Origin: Candidatus Villigracilis adiacens
Lineage (GTDB): Bacteria > Chloroflexota > Anaerolineae > Anaerolineales > Villigracilaceae
Assembly (NCBI GenBank): GCA_016703605.1
Contig: JADJBU010000002.1
Coordinates: 124,001 to 188,000 of the forward strand
Reading direction: 5' to 3'
DNA: 64,000 nt
Position numbers and translations under genes: made by a program. Below are positions 7,838-15,941 of this stretch, in pieces. Within the stretch, counting starts at the first letter, position 1, and each line of letters starts with the position of its first letter. The notes under the pieces are model-generated. The model saw only the letters and a list, made by a program, of their open reading frames with translations, had not been told where the DNA came from and made no database searches.

Positions 7838-10774
7838 ATGACACACGAAGAATCAACGCAGCAGGATTTTCACGCCCTCAGCGCGGAGGATGCGCTCAAG
7901 CATCTTGAAGTGCGGGGGGAAGGATTAAGCAGCGCCGAAGCCGAAAGAAGACTGGCTCATTACGGGCAGAATCAATTGCGCGAGGCGCCGCGTCCCGGCT
8001 TTTTAGCCCTGCTGTGGGGGCAGATCAATAGTTTTGTGGTCTGGCTGTTGATCGCGGCGGCGGTCATTTCCGGCGTGATCGGTTGGAACGAATACAGTCA
8101 CAGCGGCGAGACGACAGAGTTCATCGAAGCGGGAGCCATCCTTGCGATCGTGGTCCTGAATGCCGTGCTGGGCATTGTGCAGGAACAACGCGCCGAGCAG
8201 GCGCTTGCCGCTCTCAAGAAACTTGCCGCGCCCGAAGCGCAGGTAATGCGCGACGGTTCGCGTAAATCGATTCCGGCGTATAACCTCGTGCCGGGCGATA
8301 TTGTCTTTTTGGAGGCGGGCAACTTCATCCCTGCCGATTTGCGCCTGCTCGAAGCCGTAAACCTGCGCGTGGAGGAAGCCTCGCTGACGGGCGAGTCGCT
8401 GCCGGTGCAAAAGAATGCCGCCAGCGTCCTCGATCAAAACGTGCCGCTGGGCGACCGCAAAAATACCGCCTTCATGGGAACCGTGGTTTCCTACGGGCGC
8501 GGACGCGGCGTGGTGACCAGCACCGGCATGAATACCCAGCTGGGTCTGATCGCCACCATGCTGCAAAGCGTGGAAACGGAAGAAACGCCCCTGCAGCGCC
8601 GCCTCGACGACCTCGGCAGATCGTTGAGCATCGGCTCGCTGATTCTGGTCTTCGTGGTGTTCATTGTGGCGCTGATCAACTACACCGAGATCGGCGGCTT
8701 GTTCTCCGACCCTGCCGGGTACTTTGCCCGGTTCGCCGGGGAGATCACCGATGTGTTCATCATCGCCATCAGCCTCGCCATTGCCGCCGTGCCGGAGGGG
8801 CTGCCCGCCGTTGTCACCATTTCGCTTGCGCTCGGAATGCGCGAGATGATCCAGCGCCACGCGCTCATCCGCAAACTTTCATCGGTGGAGACCCTCGGTT
8901 CCGCCACCACCATCTGTTCGGATAAGACCGGGACCCTGACCCAAAATGAGATGACGGTCACGCGCCTCTGGGCAGACGGGCAGTTTATCGGCGTTTCAGG
9001 GACCGGATACACGCCGAAAGGGGATTTCCAGGTGGACGGCAGGGCTGTGGATGTGAAGCAGTACCCCGCCATTCTTTCCACGCTCTGGCTGGGCGTGCTG
9101 AACAACGACGCAGTCATCGAAACCACCGGTGAAAGCGAATCCAATCAAACCTATCGCATCGTCGGCGACCCCACCGAAGGTTCGCTGCTGGTGGCTGCCG
9201 CCAAGGCGGGGGCGATCCCTGTTGCGATCAAGGATGCGTATCCGCGCGAGAACGAAGTCCCCTTCGACTCTGAACGCAAGCGCATGATCACCATTCACGA
9301 TGTCAACAATCCGAATCCCAACGACCCCTCGCCGTTTTACGATGAAACCCATAAAAACTGGGATGTGATCGCCGTCAAAGGCGCGCCAGACATTGTGCTG
9401 ACCCTTTGCTCCAAATACCAGGGCATGGACGACAAGCCACGCGCCCTGACCGACGAGATGCGAAACAAAATCCTCGCCGCCAACGATGCCATGACCAAGG
9501 ACGCCCTGCGCGTGCTGGGCTTTGCCTACCGCGCCGAAAAGGATGTCCCCAATAACATCGAGGAAGTCAAAACCGAGGAACTTGAAAAGGACCTTGTCTT
9601 CGTCGGGCTGATGGGCATGATCGACCCCCCGCGCGCCGAGGTAAAACCCGCGCTCGAAAAGGCGCGTCATGCGGGCATCCGCACGGTGATGATCACCGGC
9701 GACTTCCCCAACACCGCCCGCGCCATCGCTGAATCGATCAACCTGCTGAGACCCGGCAAAAAGGTCATGACCGGGGCGATGCTCGACGATATGGACGACG
9801 AAGAACTAAAAAAGATCATCGAAGAAACCGACGTCTTTGCCCGCGTCTCGCCTGAACACAAAATGCGCATCGTGGACGCGCTGCAAGCCAACGATGAAGT
9901 GGTCGCCATGACCGGCGACGGCGTGAACGACGCGCCTGCCATCAAACGCGCCGACATTGGCGTGGCGATGGGCATCACCGGCACCGACGTGGCAAAAGGC
10001 ACCGCCGACATGGTGCTGACCGACGACAACTACGCCAGCATCGTCTCGGCTGTGGAACAGGGACGCATCATCTACTCGAACATCCGCAAGTTTGTGTTCT
10101 TCCTGTTATCTTCAAATGTGGCCGAGATCATGATCATCTTCCTTGCCACCCTCGCCGGTCTGCCCGCGCCGCTGACCGCCATTCAATTGCTATGGCTCAA
10201 CCTGATCACAGACGGCGCTCCCGCGCTGGCGCTTGCCATGGAAAAAGGCGACCCGGACATCATGGACCAGAAGCCGCGCGCCAAATCCGAGCCGATCGTC
10301 AACCGTTCGATGGGCCTCGGCATCATCGTGCAGACCTTCGCCCAAACCGGCGCCGTGCTGACCGCCTTCATCATGGGGCTGGCATGGCACGTTCAAGCGG
10401 GCGTCGACATCCCTGTTGGCATAGACCTGCTCTCCTTTGTCATTAACTACGACTGGCGCGGCGTGGATGTTCAAACCGCCGAGACGATGGCATTCGTCAC
10501 CCTCTCGATGGCGGAACTCTTCCGCGCCTACACCGTCCGCTCGGAACGCGCTTCCATCTTCCAGATCGGCGTCTTCTCGAACAGGTACATGCAGTATGCC
10601 GTGGGGCTTTCCATGGCGCTTCTCATTCTGGTATGCGCCGTGCCATTCCTGCAGCCCATCTTTAATACCCACTTCCTGAGCGGGCGCGAATGGGGGCTGG
10701 TCATCGGGCTGGCGCTCATGCCCGCCATGGCGGAAGAGATCACAAAGTTCTTCCTGCGAAAAAACGAAAAGTAA
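7838..10774 (+). CDS. cation-transporting P-type ATPase (P2A type), riboswitch controlled
   Basis: A 978-residue P-type ATPase of the Ca2+/SERCA-like group. It has an N-terminal cation-ATPase domain (1-70), the actuator with TGES (about 184), SDKTGTLTQNEMT with the phosphorylated Asp at 362, KGAPD in the nucleotide domain, TGDGVNDAPA (about 692), and ten predicted membrane helices. The AAVPEGLPA segment in helix 4 matches Ca2+/Mn2+ pumps and lacks the CPx of heavy-metal pumps. The start uses AGGAG at 7827 ahead of the ATG at 7838. The manganese riboswitch in its leader points to Mn2+ export; Ca2+ transport remains possible. A CDF transporter follows after a terminator. Confidence 0.92.
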   Translation: MTHEESTQQDFHALSAEDALKHLEVRGEGLSSAEAERRLAHYGQNQLREAPRPGFLALLWGQINSFVVWLLIAAAVISGVIGWNEYSHSGETTEFIEAGAILAIVVLNAVLGIVQEQRAEQALAALKKLAAPEAQVMRDGSRKSIPAYNLVPGDIVFLEAGNFIPADLRLLEAVNLRVEEASLTGESLPVQKNAASVLDQNVPLGDRKNTAFMGTVVSYGRGRGVVTSTGMNTQLGLIATMLQSVETEETPLQRRLDDLGRSLSIGSLILVFVVFIVALINYTEIGGLFSDPAGYFARFAGEITDVFIIAISLAIAAVPEGLPAVVTISLALGMREMIQRHALIRKLSSVETLGSATTICSDKTGTLTQNEMTVTRLWADGQFIGVSGTGYTPKGDFQVDGRAVDVKQYPAILSTLWLGVLNNDAVIETTGESESNQTYRIVGDPTEGSLLVAAAKAGAIPVAIKDAYPRENEVPFDSERKRMITIHDVNNPNPNDPSPFYDETHKNWDVIAVKGAPDIVLTLCSKYQGMDDKPRALTDEMRNKILAANDAMTKDALRVLGFAYRAEKDVPNNIEEVKTEELEKDLVFVGLMGMIDPPRAEVKPALEKARHAGIRTVMITGDFPNTARAIAESINLLRPGKKVMTGAMLDDMDDEELKKIIEETDVFARVSPEHKMRIVDALQANDEVVAMTGDGVNDAPAIKRADIGVAMGITGTDVAKGTADMVLTDDNYASIVSAVEQGRIIYSNIRKFVFFLLSSNVAEIMIIFLATLAGLPAPLTAIQLLWLNLITDGAPALALAMEKGDPDIMDQKPRAKSEPIVNRSMGLGIIVQTFAQTGAVLTAFIMGLAWHVQAGVDIPVGIDLLSFVINYDWRGVDVQTAETMAFVTLSMAELFRAYTVRSERASIFQIGVFSNRYMQYAVGLSMALLILVCAVPFLQPIFNTHFLSGREWGLVIGLALMPAMAEEITKFFLRKNEK

Positions 10775-10784
10775 CTGGAGTTGA

Positions 10785-10818
10785 ATGGCTGCCGCGACAA
10801 AGTGGCAGCCATTTTTTT
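10785..10818 (+). terminator. terminator after the P-type ATPase
   Basis: ATGGCTGCC/GGCAGCCAT stem with a 10-nt loop and a seven-T tail. Confidence 0.85.
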
Positions 10819-10867
10819 GTCACTCCAAAAAGATAAACTCTGACACATCCTGTGATTTAATCGCTCC

Positions 10868-11836
10868 ATGACACACGAACGCGACACAAAAAGCCTTCAT
10901 GCCGTCAACCTTGGTCTCGGGACGAACATCCTGCTCGCCATTGTCAAAACGACGTTCGGAATCCTGGGTCACAGCCCCGCACTTTTAGCCGAGGGAATCA
11001 ACTCCACCTCGGATGTTGCCTATTACATCGCCGCCAGCATCTTCATTCGCATGGCAAACAAACCCGCAGACAGCGACCATCCCTACGGACACCGCCAGTT
11101 CGAAAGCATCGGCTCATTGTTGATCGGAGCGTTCGTAGTTACCACCGCCCTCGCCGTCTTTTGGGATGCGGTCGACAAGGTCTGGGATTTTGCCGATGGT
11201 GTGGCAGAGTACACCACATCACACCCCTTCGCCCTGTATGTCGCCCTCGGCACGATCTTCATCAAAATATTCCTTTCCCAATACACCCGCAACCTCGGGC
11301 GAGAGACCGGCAACCCGGTTGTGCAAGCCCTTGCCTTCGACCACCGCAACGACCTGTTCTCCGCCAGCGCCGCAACCATTGGCATTTTCCTCGGTCAACG
11401 CGGGCTTCCCTGGGTGGACCCTCTCGCGGGCGCATTCGTGGCGATCCTCATCTTCCGCACCGGGCTTTTCATCCTGCGCGAATCCTCCACCGATCTGATG
11501 GCGATCATCCCCAGCCATGACCTGGCAGAACGGGTTTCAGATATTCTGAAGACTGTGGATGGGGTCACTCAATTGGAGGAATTACAAGCCCACCGCTTCG
11601 GACCTCACATTGTCCTGAATCTCACCATCGGCATCGACGGCGCCTTGAGCGTTTACCAGGGCGACCACATCTCCACCCGCGTGGAGGAAACCCTGTTGAA
11701 CTCCATCCCCAATGTGAGGCGTGTCCACGTCCATTACCACCCCGCCGAGGCGGACCACGCCAACATGTCCATTGATGAAATACTAAAGTCGGAAAGAAAA
11801 TACAAATCCCCGCATCACCCTGAGTATTACGAGTGA
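10868..11836 (+). CDS. cation diffusion facilitator family transporter
   Basis: A 322-residue CDF-type divalent-metal/H+ antiporter with about six membrane helices and a C-terminal cytoplasmic metal-binding domain. The hallmark HPYGHRQFES follows helix 2, and a second HxxxD-type site (FDHRNDLFSASAA) lies in helix 5. The C-terminal tail has several histidines (HVHYHPAEADH). It follows the riboswitch-controlled ATPase; a Mn2+ or Zn2+ role is plausible by context but not shown. No clear ribosome-binding site precedes the ATG. Confidence 0.88.
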   Translation: MTHERDTKSLHAVNLGLGTNILLAIVKTTFGILGHSPALLAEGINSTSDVAYYIAASIFIRMANKPADSDHPYGHRQFESIGSLLIGAFVVTTALAVFWDAVDKVWDFADGVAEYTTSHPFALYVALGTIFIKIFLSQYTRNLGRETGNPVVQALAFDHRNDLFSASAATIGIFLGQRGLPWVDPLAGAFVAILIFRTGLFILRESSTDLMAIIPSHDLAERVSDILKTVDGVTQLEELQAHRFGPHIVLNLTIGIDGALSVYQGDHISTRVEETLLNSIPNVRRVHVHYHPAEADHANMSIDEILKSERKYKSPHHPEYYE

Positions 11837-11840
11837 ATCA

Positions 11841-11878
11841 AGTGACTGTCACCTTGCAGGTAACAGTCACTTTTTTTT
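11841..11878 (+). terminator. terminator after the CDF gene
   Basis: AGTGACTGTCACC paired with GGTAACAGTCACT (two internal mismatches) and eight Ts. It overlaps the 3' end of the convergent zinc-ribbon gene. The first arm shares 16 bases with the palindrome at 43315-43347. Confidence 0.8.
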
Positions 11879-12286
11879 CAAAAACCCATGCATCCCCTTC
11901 AATACCCGCTTCCACTCCGCCTCGGCATTGATCTTCCTCAACGTATCCCCCGCCCGCCTGCCCATCAACTCCATCACGCGCTCATCCTCACCGGCATCCA
12001 GCCAGAAGCCGTGATCGTTCTCGGCGCAGGTATCGAGCTTCAGGTCGTATAAGCGATATTGAAATTCATCCAATTTCATCCCGCAATGCGGACAGGGGTA
12101 CTCCGTCCGCGATTGAAAGTGGACCAGCGAACCCTTGCGATCATCCTCGTCGAATGCCAGGTCTTCGAGTTTGTCCAGTTCGTGAAAATCCAGCCACATA
12201 CCGCGGCAGTTCGGGCAGGACTCGACCTCGAACATGCCTTTGTAGTATTTCCTGGTCAATTCAAAAGCACATTTTGGGCAGTTCAT
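11867..12286 (-). CDS. double zf-TFIIB zinc-ribbon protein
   Basis: A 139-residue soluble protein with two copies of the zinc-ribbon often listed as zf-TFIIB: MNCPKCAFEL...CPNCRGMWLDFHELDKL in the first half and YPCPHCGMKL...DHGFWLDAGEDERV in the second, where one Cys is replaced by Asp-His, so the second site may be degenerate. The function of the bacterial family is not known. The C-terminus (KRVLKGMHGFLKKK) is encoded inside the terminator hairpin of the convergent CDF gene. Confidence 0.82.
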   Translation of the reverse strand: MNCPKCAFELTRKYYKGMFEVESCPNCRGMWLDFHELDKLEDLAFDEDDRKGSLVHFQSRTEYPCPHCGMKLDEFQYRLYDLKLDTCAENDHGFWLDAGEDERVMELMGRRAGDTLRKINAEAEWKRVLKGMHGFLKKK

Positions 12287-12365
12287 GATTTCTCCAAAGA
12301 AGTGCGCCGCACCATCATTAATGAGGTGAATCCACCTGTAAGATTCGTCCGGTTAGTGAAATTAG

Positions 12366-13205
12366 TCAACCCGTTTGGTGCGACGCACCCACATCAGCGG
12401 GGAATAACCCATTCACCAAATCTTCCACCACAACATCATTCGGCTCCAGCCCCAGCCAGGCCAAAAACTCGGCGTTGCCCTTCGGTCCCAGCAGCGAAGA
12501 CTTCACCAAACCGCGCAAACCAAACCCCTCGCTCTTTGCAAACGTCAGCACATCGACCAACACCTGTCGATGGATTTCCGGGTCGCGGATCACCCCATCG
12601 CCGCGCGAAACTTCCTTTTTACCGGCTTCGAATTGGGGTTTGATAAGAGCAAGGATACTTCTTTCTTCTTTCTTCTTTCCTTTATCGTCGAAAGAGGAAA
12701 GAAGAAAGAACCGCTTACGGATGACGGGAAGAAGTGTTTTCAACGAAATAAACGACGCATCCACCGTCACAAAATCGATTTTCTCCGGCAGCGACTCGAC
12801 AAACCGCGCGTTCGTCTCCTCCATCACCGCCACCCGCGGATCGTTGCGCAGTTTCCAGTGCAAAATGCCCTTGCCCACATCGATTGCATAAACCTTGGAC
12901 GCGCCGCGCTGAAGCAGGCAGTCTGTGAAGCCGCCCGTGGATGAGCCGACATCCACGCAGGTGAATCCATTCACGTCAATGGCAAAGGTCTCCAACGCGC
13001 CATCGAGCTTTTCGCCGCCGCGCGAGACGAAACGCGGACCGGAATCCACCGTCAGCGCCGCATCAGGCGGAATTGCAACAGCAGGCTTGAGCGCGACCTG
13101 ACCCGCGACTCGCACCTGTCCAGCCATGATCAATGCCTGGGCTTTGGCGCGCGAGTCCGCCAATCCTTTTTCCACCAGCAAAACATCCAAACGGATTTTG
13201 GGCAT
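12366..13205 (-). CDS. tlyA: TlyA family rRNA 2'-O-methyltransferase
   Basis: A 279-residue protein with an N-terminal S4 RNA-binding domain (RLDVLLVEKGLADSRAKAQA) and an FtsJ-like methyltransferase domain (CVDVGSSTGGFTDCLLQRGA for SAM binding, then DFVTVDASFISL). Family members methylate 16S and/or 23S rRNA riboses, and were once called hemolysin A. A Lys/Glu-rich stretch of about 19 residues (FFLLSSFDDKGKKKEERS) between LLPVIRKR and ILALIKPQFE is encoded by a perfect 15-bp inverted repeat and looks like an in-frame insertion into an otherwise conserved region. Confidence 0.9.
   Translation of the reverse strand: MPKIRLDVLLVEKGLADSRAKAQALIMAGQVRVAGQVALKPAVAIPPDAALTVDSGPRFVSRGGEKLDGALETFAIDVNGFTCVDVGSSTGGFTDCLLQRGASKVYAIDVGKGILHWKLRNDPRVAVMEETNARFVESLPEKIDFVTVDASFISLKTLLPVIRKRFFLLSSFDDKGKKKEERSILALIKPQFEAGKKEVSRGDGVIRDPEIHRQVLVDVLTFAKSEGFGLRGLVKSSLLGPKGNAEFLAWLGLEPNDVVVEDLVNGLFPADVGASHQTG
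12666..12710 (+). repeat. in-frame hairpin insertion inside tlyA
   Basis: Perfect 15-bp arms (TTCTTTCTTCTTTCC at 12666-12680, its complement at 12696-12710) with a 15-nt loop, inside the tlyA reading frame. Confidence 0.85.
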
Positions 13206-13234
13206 GAAAATATTGTATCAGGTAAAATAACGCC

Positions 13235-14104
13235 ATGTTAACAGCCCTGCTAAAAACCATGCGACCGCGGCAATGGTCGAAGAATGTTTTCATCTTCGCC
13301 GCGCTGGTCTTCGACAAACAACTCTTCGTGGCAGATTCCTTCCTGCGTACGCTGGCGGGTTTCGCGCTCTTCAGCCTGATCTCATCGAGCGTTTACATCT
13401 TCAACGACCTCGCCGATGTGGAGGCGGACCGTCAGCACCCCGAGAAAAAGAACCGCCCGATCCCATCCGGCAAATTATCTGTCGGCGCGGCTTGGGTTGC
13501 GGGGATCGTCATCGTCCTGGTGACTTTTGCGCTGGCATGGCTGCTCTCCCCGGGTTTCGAATTCGTCGTCGTTCTGTATTTTGTTCTCAACATGGCGTAC
13601 TCGAAATGGCTCAAACACATCGCCATTCTGGATGTACTCATCATCGCCGCAGGATTCGTCCTGCGCGTCCATGCCGGTGTGACCCTCATCGCCGTCGAAC
13701 GCTTCTCGCCCTGGCTGTATATTGTGATGTTCCTGCTCTCGCTCTTCCTCGGCTTCGGCAAACGACGCGCCGAACTTGCCCTGCTCGCCCACGGCGCAGG
13801 CTCGCACCGCAAAGTATTCGAAGGCTATACCCTGCCCCTCCTCGACCAATACATCCTGATCGTCTCCGGCACAACCATCGTTTCCTATTCGCTCTACACC
13901 TTCTCCGCGCCCAACCTGCCGGATAACCATCTCATGATGCTGACGATCCCCTTCGTGGTCTACACCATCTTCCGTTATCTCTACCTCGTCGCAGTCAAAC
14001 ACGAAGGCGGCGCGCCCGAAGACATCCTGCTCTCCGACCGTCCCTTTCAGTTCGCCATGCTCCTCTGGGCGGCAACCGTCATCGCCATTTTCTATTTTGC
14101 ATGA
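13235..14104 (+). CDS. UbiA family prenyltransferase, decaprenyl-phosphate phosphoribosyltransferase-like
   Basis: A 289-residue membrane protein with about eight helices. The first Asp-rich motif NDLADVEADRQHPEKKNRPI and the N-terminus MRPRQWSKNVFIFAALVF are those of the UbiA subgroup that transfers phosphoribose to polyprenyl phosphate (Rv3806c-like), a step toward decaprenyl-phospho-arabinose in actinobacteria. Other UbiA substrates cannot be ruled out. The stop overlaps the mevalonate kinase start as ATGA, so an isoprenoid-precursor gene is coupled to an isoprenoid-using gene. Confidence 0.85.
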   Translation: MLTALLKTMRPRQWSKNVFIFAALVFDKQLFVADSFLRTLAGFALFSLISSSVYIFNDLADVEADRQHPEKKNRPIPSGKLSVGAAWVAGIVIVLVTFALAWLLSPGFEFVVVLYFVLNMAYSKWLKHIAILDVLIIAAGFVLRVHAGVTLIAVERFSPWLYIVMFLLSLFLGFGKRRAELALLAHGAGSHRKVFEGYTLPLLDQYILIVSGTTIVSYSLYTFSAPNLPDNHLMMLTIPFVVYTIFRYLYLVAVKHEGGAPEDILLSDRPFQFAMLLWAATVIAIFYFA

Positions 14105-15024
14105 AAGCCTCCGCACCCGGCAAGATCATCCTCTTCGGCGAACATGCCGTCGTCTATAAGCGTCCCGCGCTTGCCGTTCCCGTTAATCAAGTAAAGGCGG
14201 ATGTCGAAGTCTCGGAGTCGAATCAGCCCGGCGTGCAGATTCACGCCCCCAACATCGGACTCACCTCAGACCTCGCCTCGCTTCCCCCCGACCATCCAAT
14301 TGCTTCGGTTATCCTGAAAACGATCCAAGCTTTGGGTGTTTCCCCGCTCCCAAACCTTTCCCTCACCATCGAATCCACAATCCCCGTCGCCGCCGGACTC
14401 GGCTCCGGCGCGGCCGTCTCTGTTGCGCTAATTCGCGCTCTCTCTACATTTTTCAGCCATCCATTAATTGACGGCCAAATCAACGAACTCGCCTTCGAGA
14501 TCGAAAAATTCCACCACATCACGCCCTCCGGCATAGACAATACCGTCATCACCTACAACATGCCGGTCTATTACATGAAGGAAAAACCCATCGAGACCTT
14601 CAAGCCCGGCAAGCCCTTTACCATCGTCATCGGCGATACCGGCATCCCCGCGCCGACAAAGGAATCCGTGGGCGATGTGAGGCGTCTCTGGCTGCGCGAC
14701 CAACCCCGCTTTGAAGCCATTTTCGATGAAGTGGCGCAGATCTCCACCATGGCGCGGCACTTCATCGTAAGCGGACGCCCCGAACTGCTCGGCGAATTGA
14801 TGGACCACAACCACGAATTCCTCCAGCAATTAACCGTCTCCTCGCCGGAATTGGATGCGCTGGTCGAAACCGCGCGAAAAGCAGGCGCGTTCGGCGCCAA
14901 ACTCAGCGGCGGCGGGCGCGGCGGCAATATGATCGCATTGGCAGACCCAGCGTCGGCGGAGTCTGTGGCGGGGGCGCTCATGTCCGCTGGCGCAAAGCGG
15001 ACGATCATTACCGAGATCAACTAG
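14101..15024 (+). CDS. mvk: mevalonate kinase
   Basis: A GHMP-family kinase of 307 residues: SAPGKIILFGEHAVVYKRPA at the N-terminus, the ATP-binding glycine loop PVAAGLGSGAAVSVALI (about 97-113), THE GIDNTV region around the catalytic Asp, and a C-terminal KLSGGGRGGNMIAL. This pattern identifies mevalonate kinase rather than galactokinase or homoserine kinase. It implies a mevalonate route to isoprenoids, as known in some Chloroflexota. The remaining pathway genes are not in the window. Four-base overlap with the UbiA gene upstream. Confidence 0.92.
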   Translation: MKASAPGKIILFGEHAVVYKRPALAVPVNQVKADVEVSESNQPGVQIHAPNIGLTSDLASLPPDHPIASVILKTIQALGVSPLPNLSLTIESTIPVAAGLGSGAAVSVALIRALSTFFSHPLIDGQINELAFEIEKFHHITPSGIDNTVITYNMPVYYMKEKPIETFKPGKPFTIVIGDTGIPAPTKESVGDVRRLWLRDQPRFEAIFDEVAQISTMARHFIVSGRPELLGELMDHNHEFLQQLTVSSPELDALVETARKAGAFGAKLSGGGRGGNMIALADPASAESVAGALMSAGAKRTIITEIN

Positions 15025-15083
15025 GACTTTACCCAAAAAAACCTTTTTAAACACGAAGGACACAATGGTTACAAAGGTTTTTA

Positions 15084-15207
15084 CTCACCTTACGCAAAAT
15101 ACTCTAACAGCCCAAAATGCCCTTCGACTGCGCTCAGGGCGGCAGCCGTGCTGAGCGGAGTGGCGCTCGAAGCGCCACGTAGTCGAAGCACAGGTGCGTA
15201 AGGTGAG
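15084..15207. repeat. cloverleaf-like palindromic element (MITE/REP-like)
   Basis: The 295-bp spacer 15025-15319 has no gene. It holds a 124-bp element bounded by 13-bp inverted ends (CTCACCTTACGCA at 15084-15096, complement at 15195-15207). Inside is a second stem (CTTCGACT 15122-15129 with 15181-15188) enclosing two hairpins, CGCTCAG/CTGAGCG (15131-15157) and GTGGCGCT/AGCGCCAC (15160-15178). Flanking sequence has the common spacer phrase CTTCGTGACCTTTGTG in both orientations. Confidence 0.75.
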
Positions 15208-15319
15208 GTTTTTATAAAGTTTTTGCGCCAAACTCGAAGATTCTCGTTTTTTCCTTTGTGTACTTCGTGACCTTTGTGTTTAAGAACTTTATTGCAGTGG
15301 GCTCAAATAAACTTACCCA

Positions 15320-15934
15320 ATGAAAACAAAATCCCTCGCCCCCCTCCTGCCTTATCTTGTCGTCTGGGCTGGATTTTTTTTCTTAAAAAACGCCTGGGCA
15401 ACCCTGCTGGGTTTTCACCTTGCCATCCTGGCTGCGCTTTTCGTTTTGCGCCCATCCCTGCCATTAAACGTCTTTTTCAAACCGGCGAACGGCAAACGCG
15501 CCCTATTCATGATCCTCCTCTGCGCCGCGAGCGGGCCCGGCTTATATCTCCTGCGCGATGCCTTTCAGATCGCCGATGATCTCAATGCGCGCCTGGCAGA
15601 GTTGGGCTTGAGCGGCAACACCTGGTTCGGGTTCATCGCTTATTTCACGCTGATCAACCCGTTCTTTGAGGAATATTTCTGGCGCGGCGTTCTGGGGAGC
15701 GAAACGAAAGGTTTTTATTTCGGCGATCTCGTCTATGCCGGGTATCACGTCATGGTCGTTTGGAACAAGACCCACCCCTTCTCGATACTCTTCATGCTCG
15801 CGGCGCTGGCCTTCATCGGCTGGCTCTGGCGGCAGATGTATCGAAAGGATGACAGCCTGCTTGCCCCCGTCCTCGGTCACATGGCGGCGGATCTGTCGAT
15901 TCTGATCGCGGCGTATCAAGTAGCGCAAACTTAA
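15320..15934 (+). CDS. CPBP family intramembrane metalloprotease
   Basis: A 204-residue membrane protein with the three motifs of the CPBP/Abi (CAAX protease and bacteriocin-processing) family in order: NPFFEEYFWRGVLG (EExxxR), AGYHVMVV (conserved His), and LGHMAADLSI (HxxxD). Such proteins are probable intramembrane proteases related to Rce1; the substrate is unknown. A second, separate family member lies at 41283. It is convergent with the MFS gene that ends eight bases downstream. Confidence 0.83.
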   Translation: MKTKSLAPLLPYLVVWAGFFFLKNAWATLLGFHLAILAALFVLRPSLPLNVFFKPANGKRALFMILLCAASGPGLYLLRDAFQIADDLNARLAELGLSGNTWFGFIAYFTLINPFFEEYFWRGVLGSETKGFYFGDLVYAGYHVMVVWNKTHPFSILFMLAALAFIGWLWRQMYRKDDSLLAPVLGHMAADLSILIAAYQVAQT

Positions 15935-15941
15935 TCTCGCG

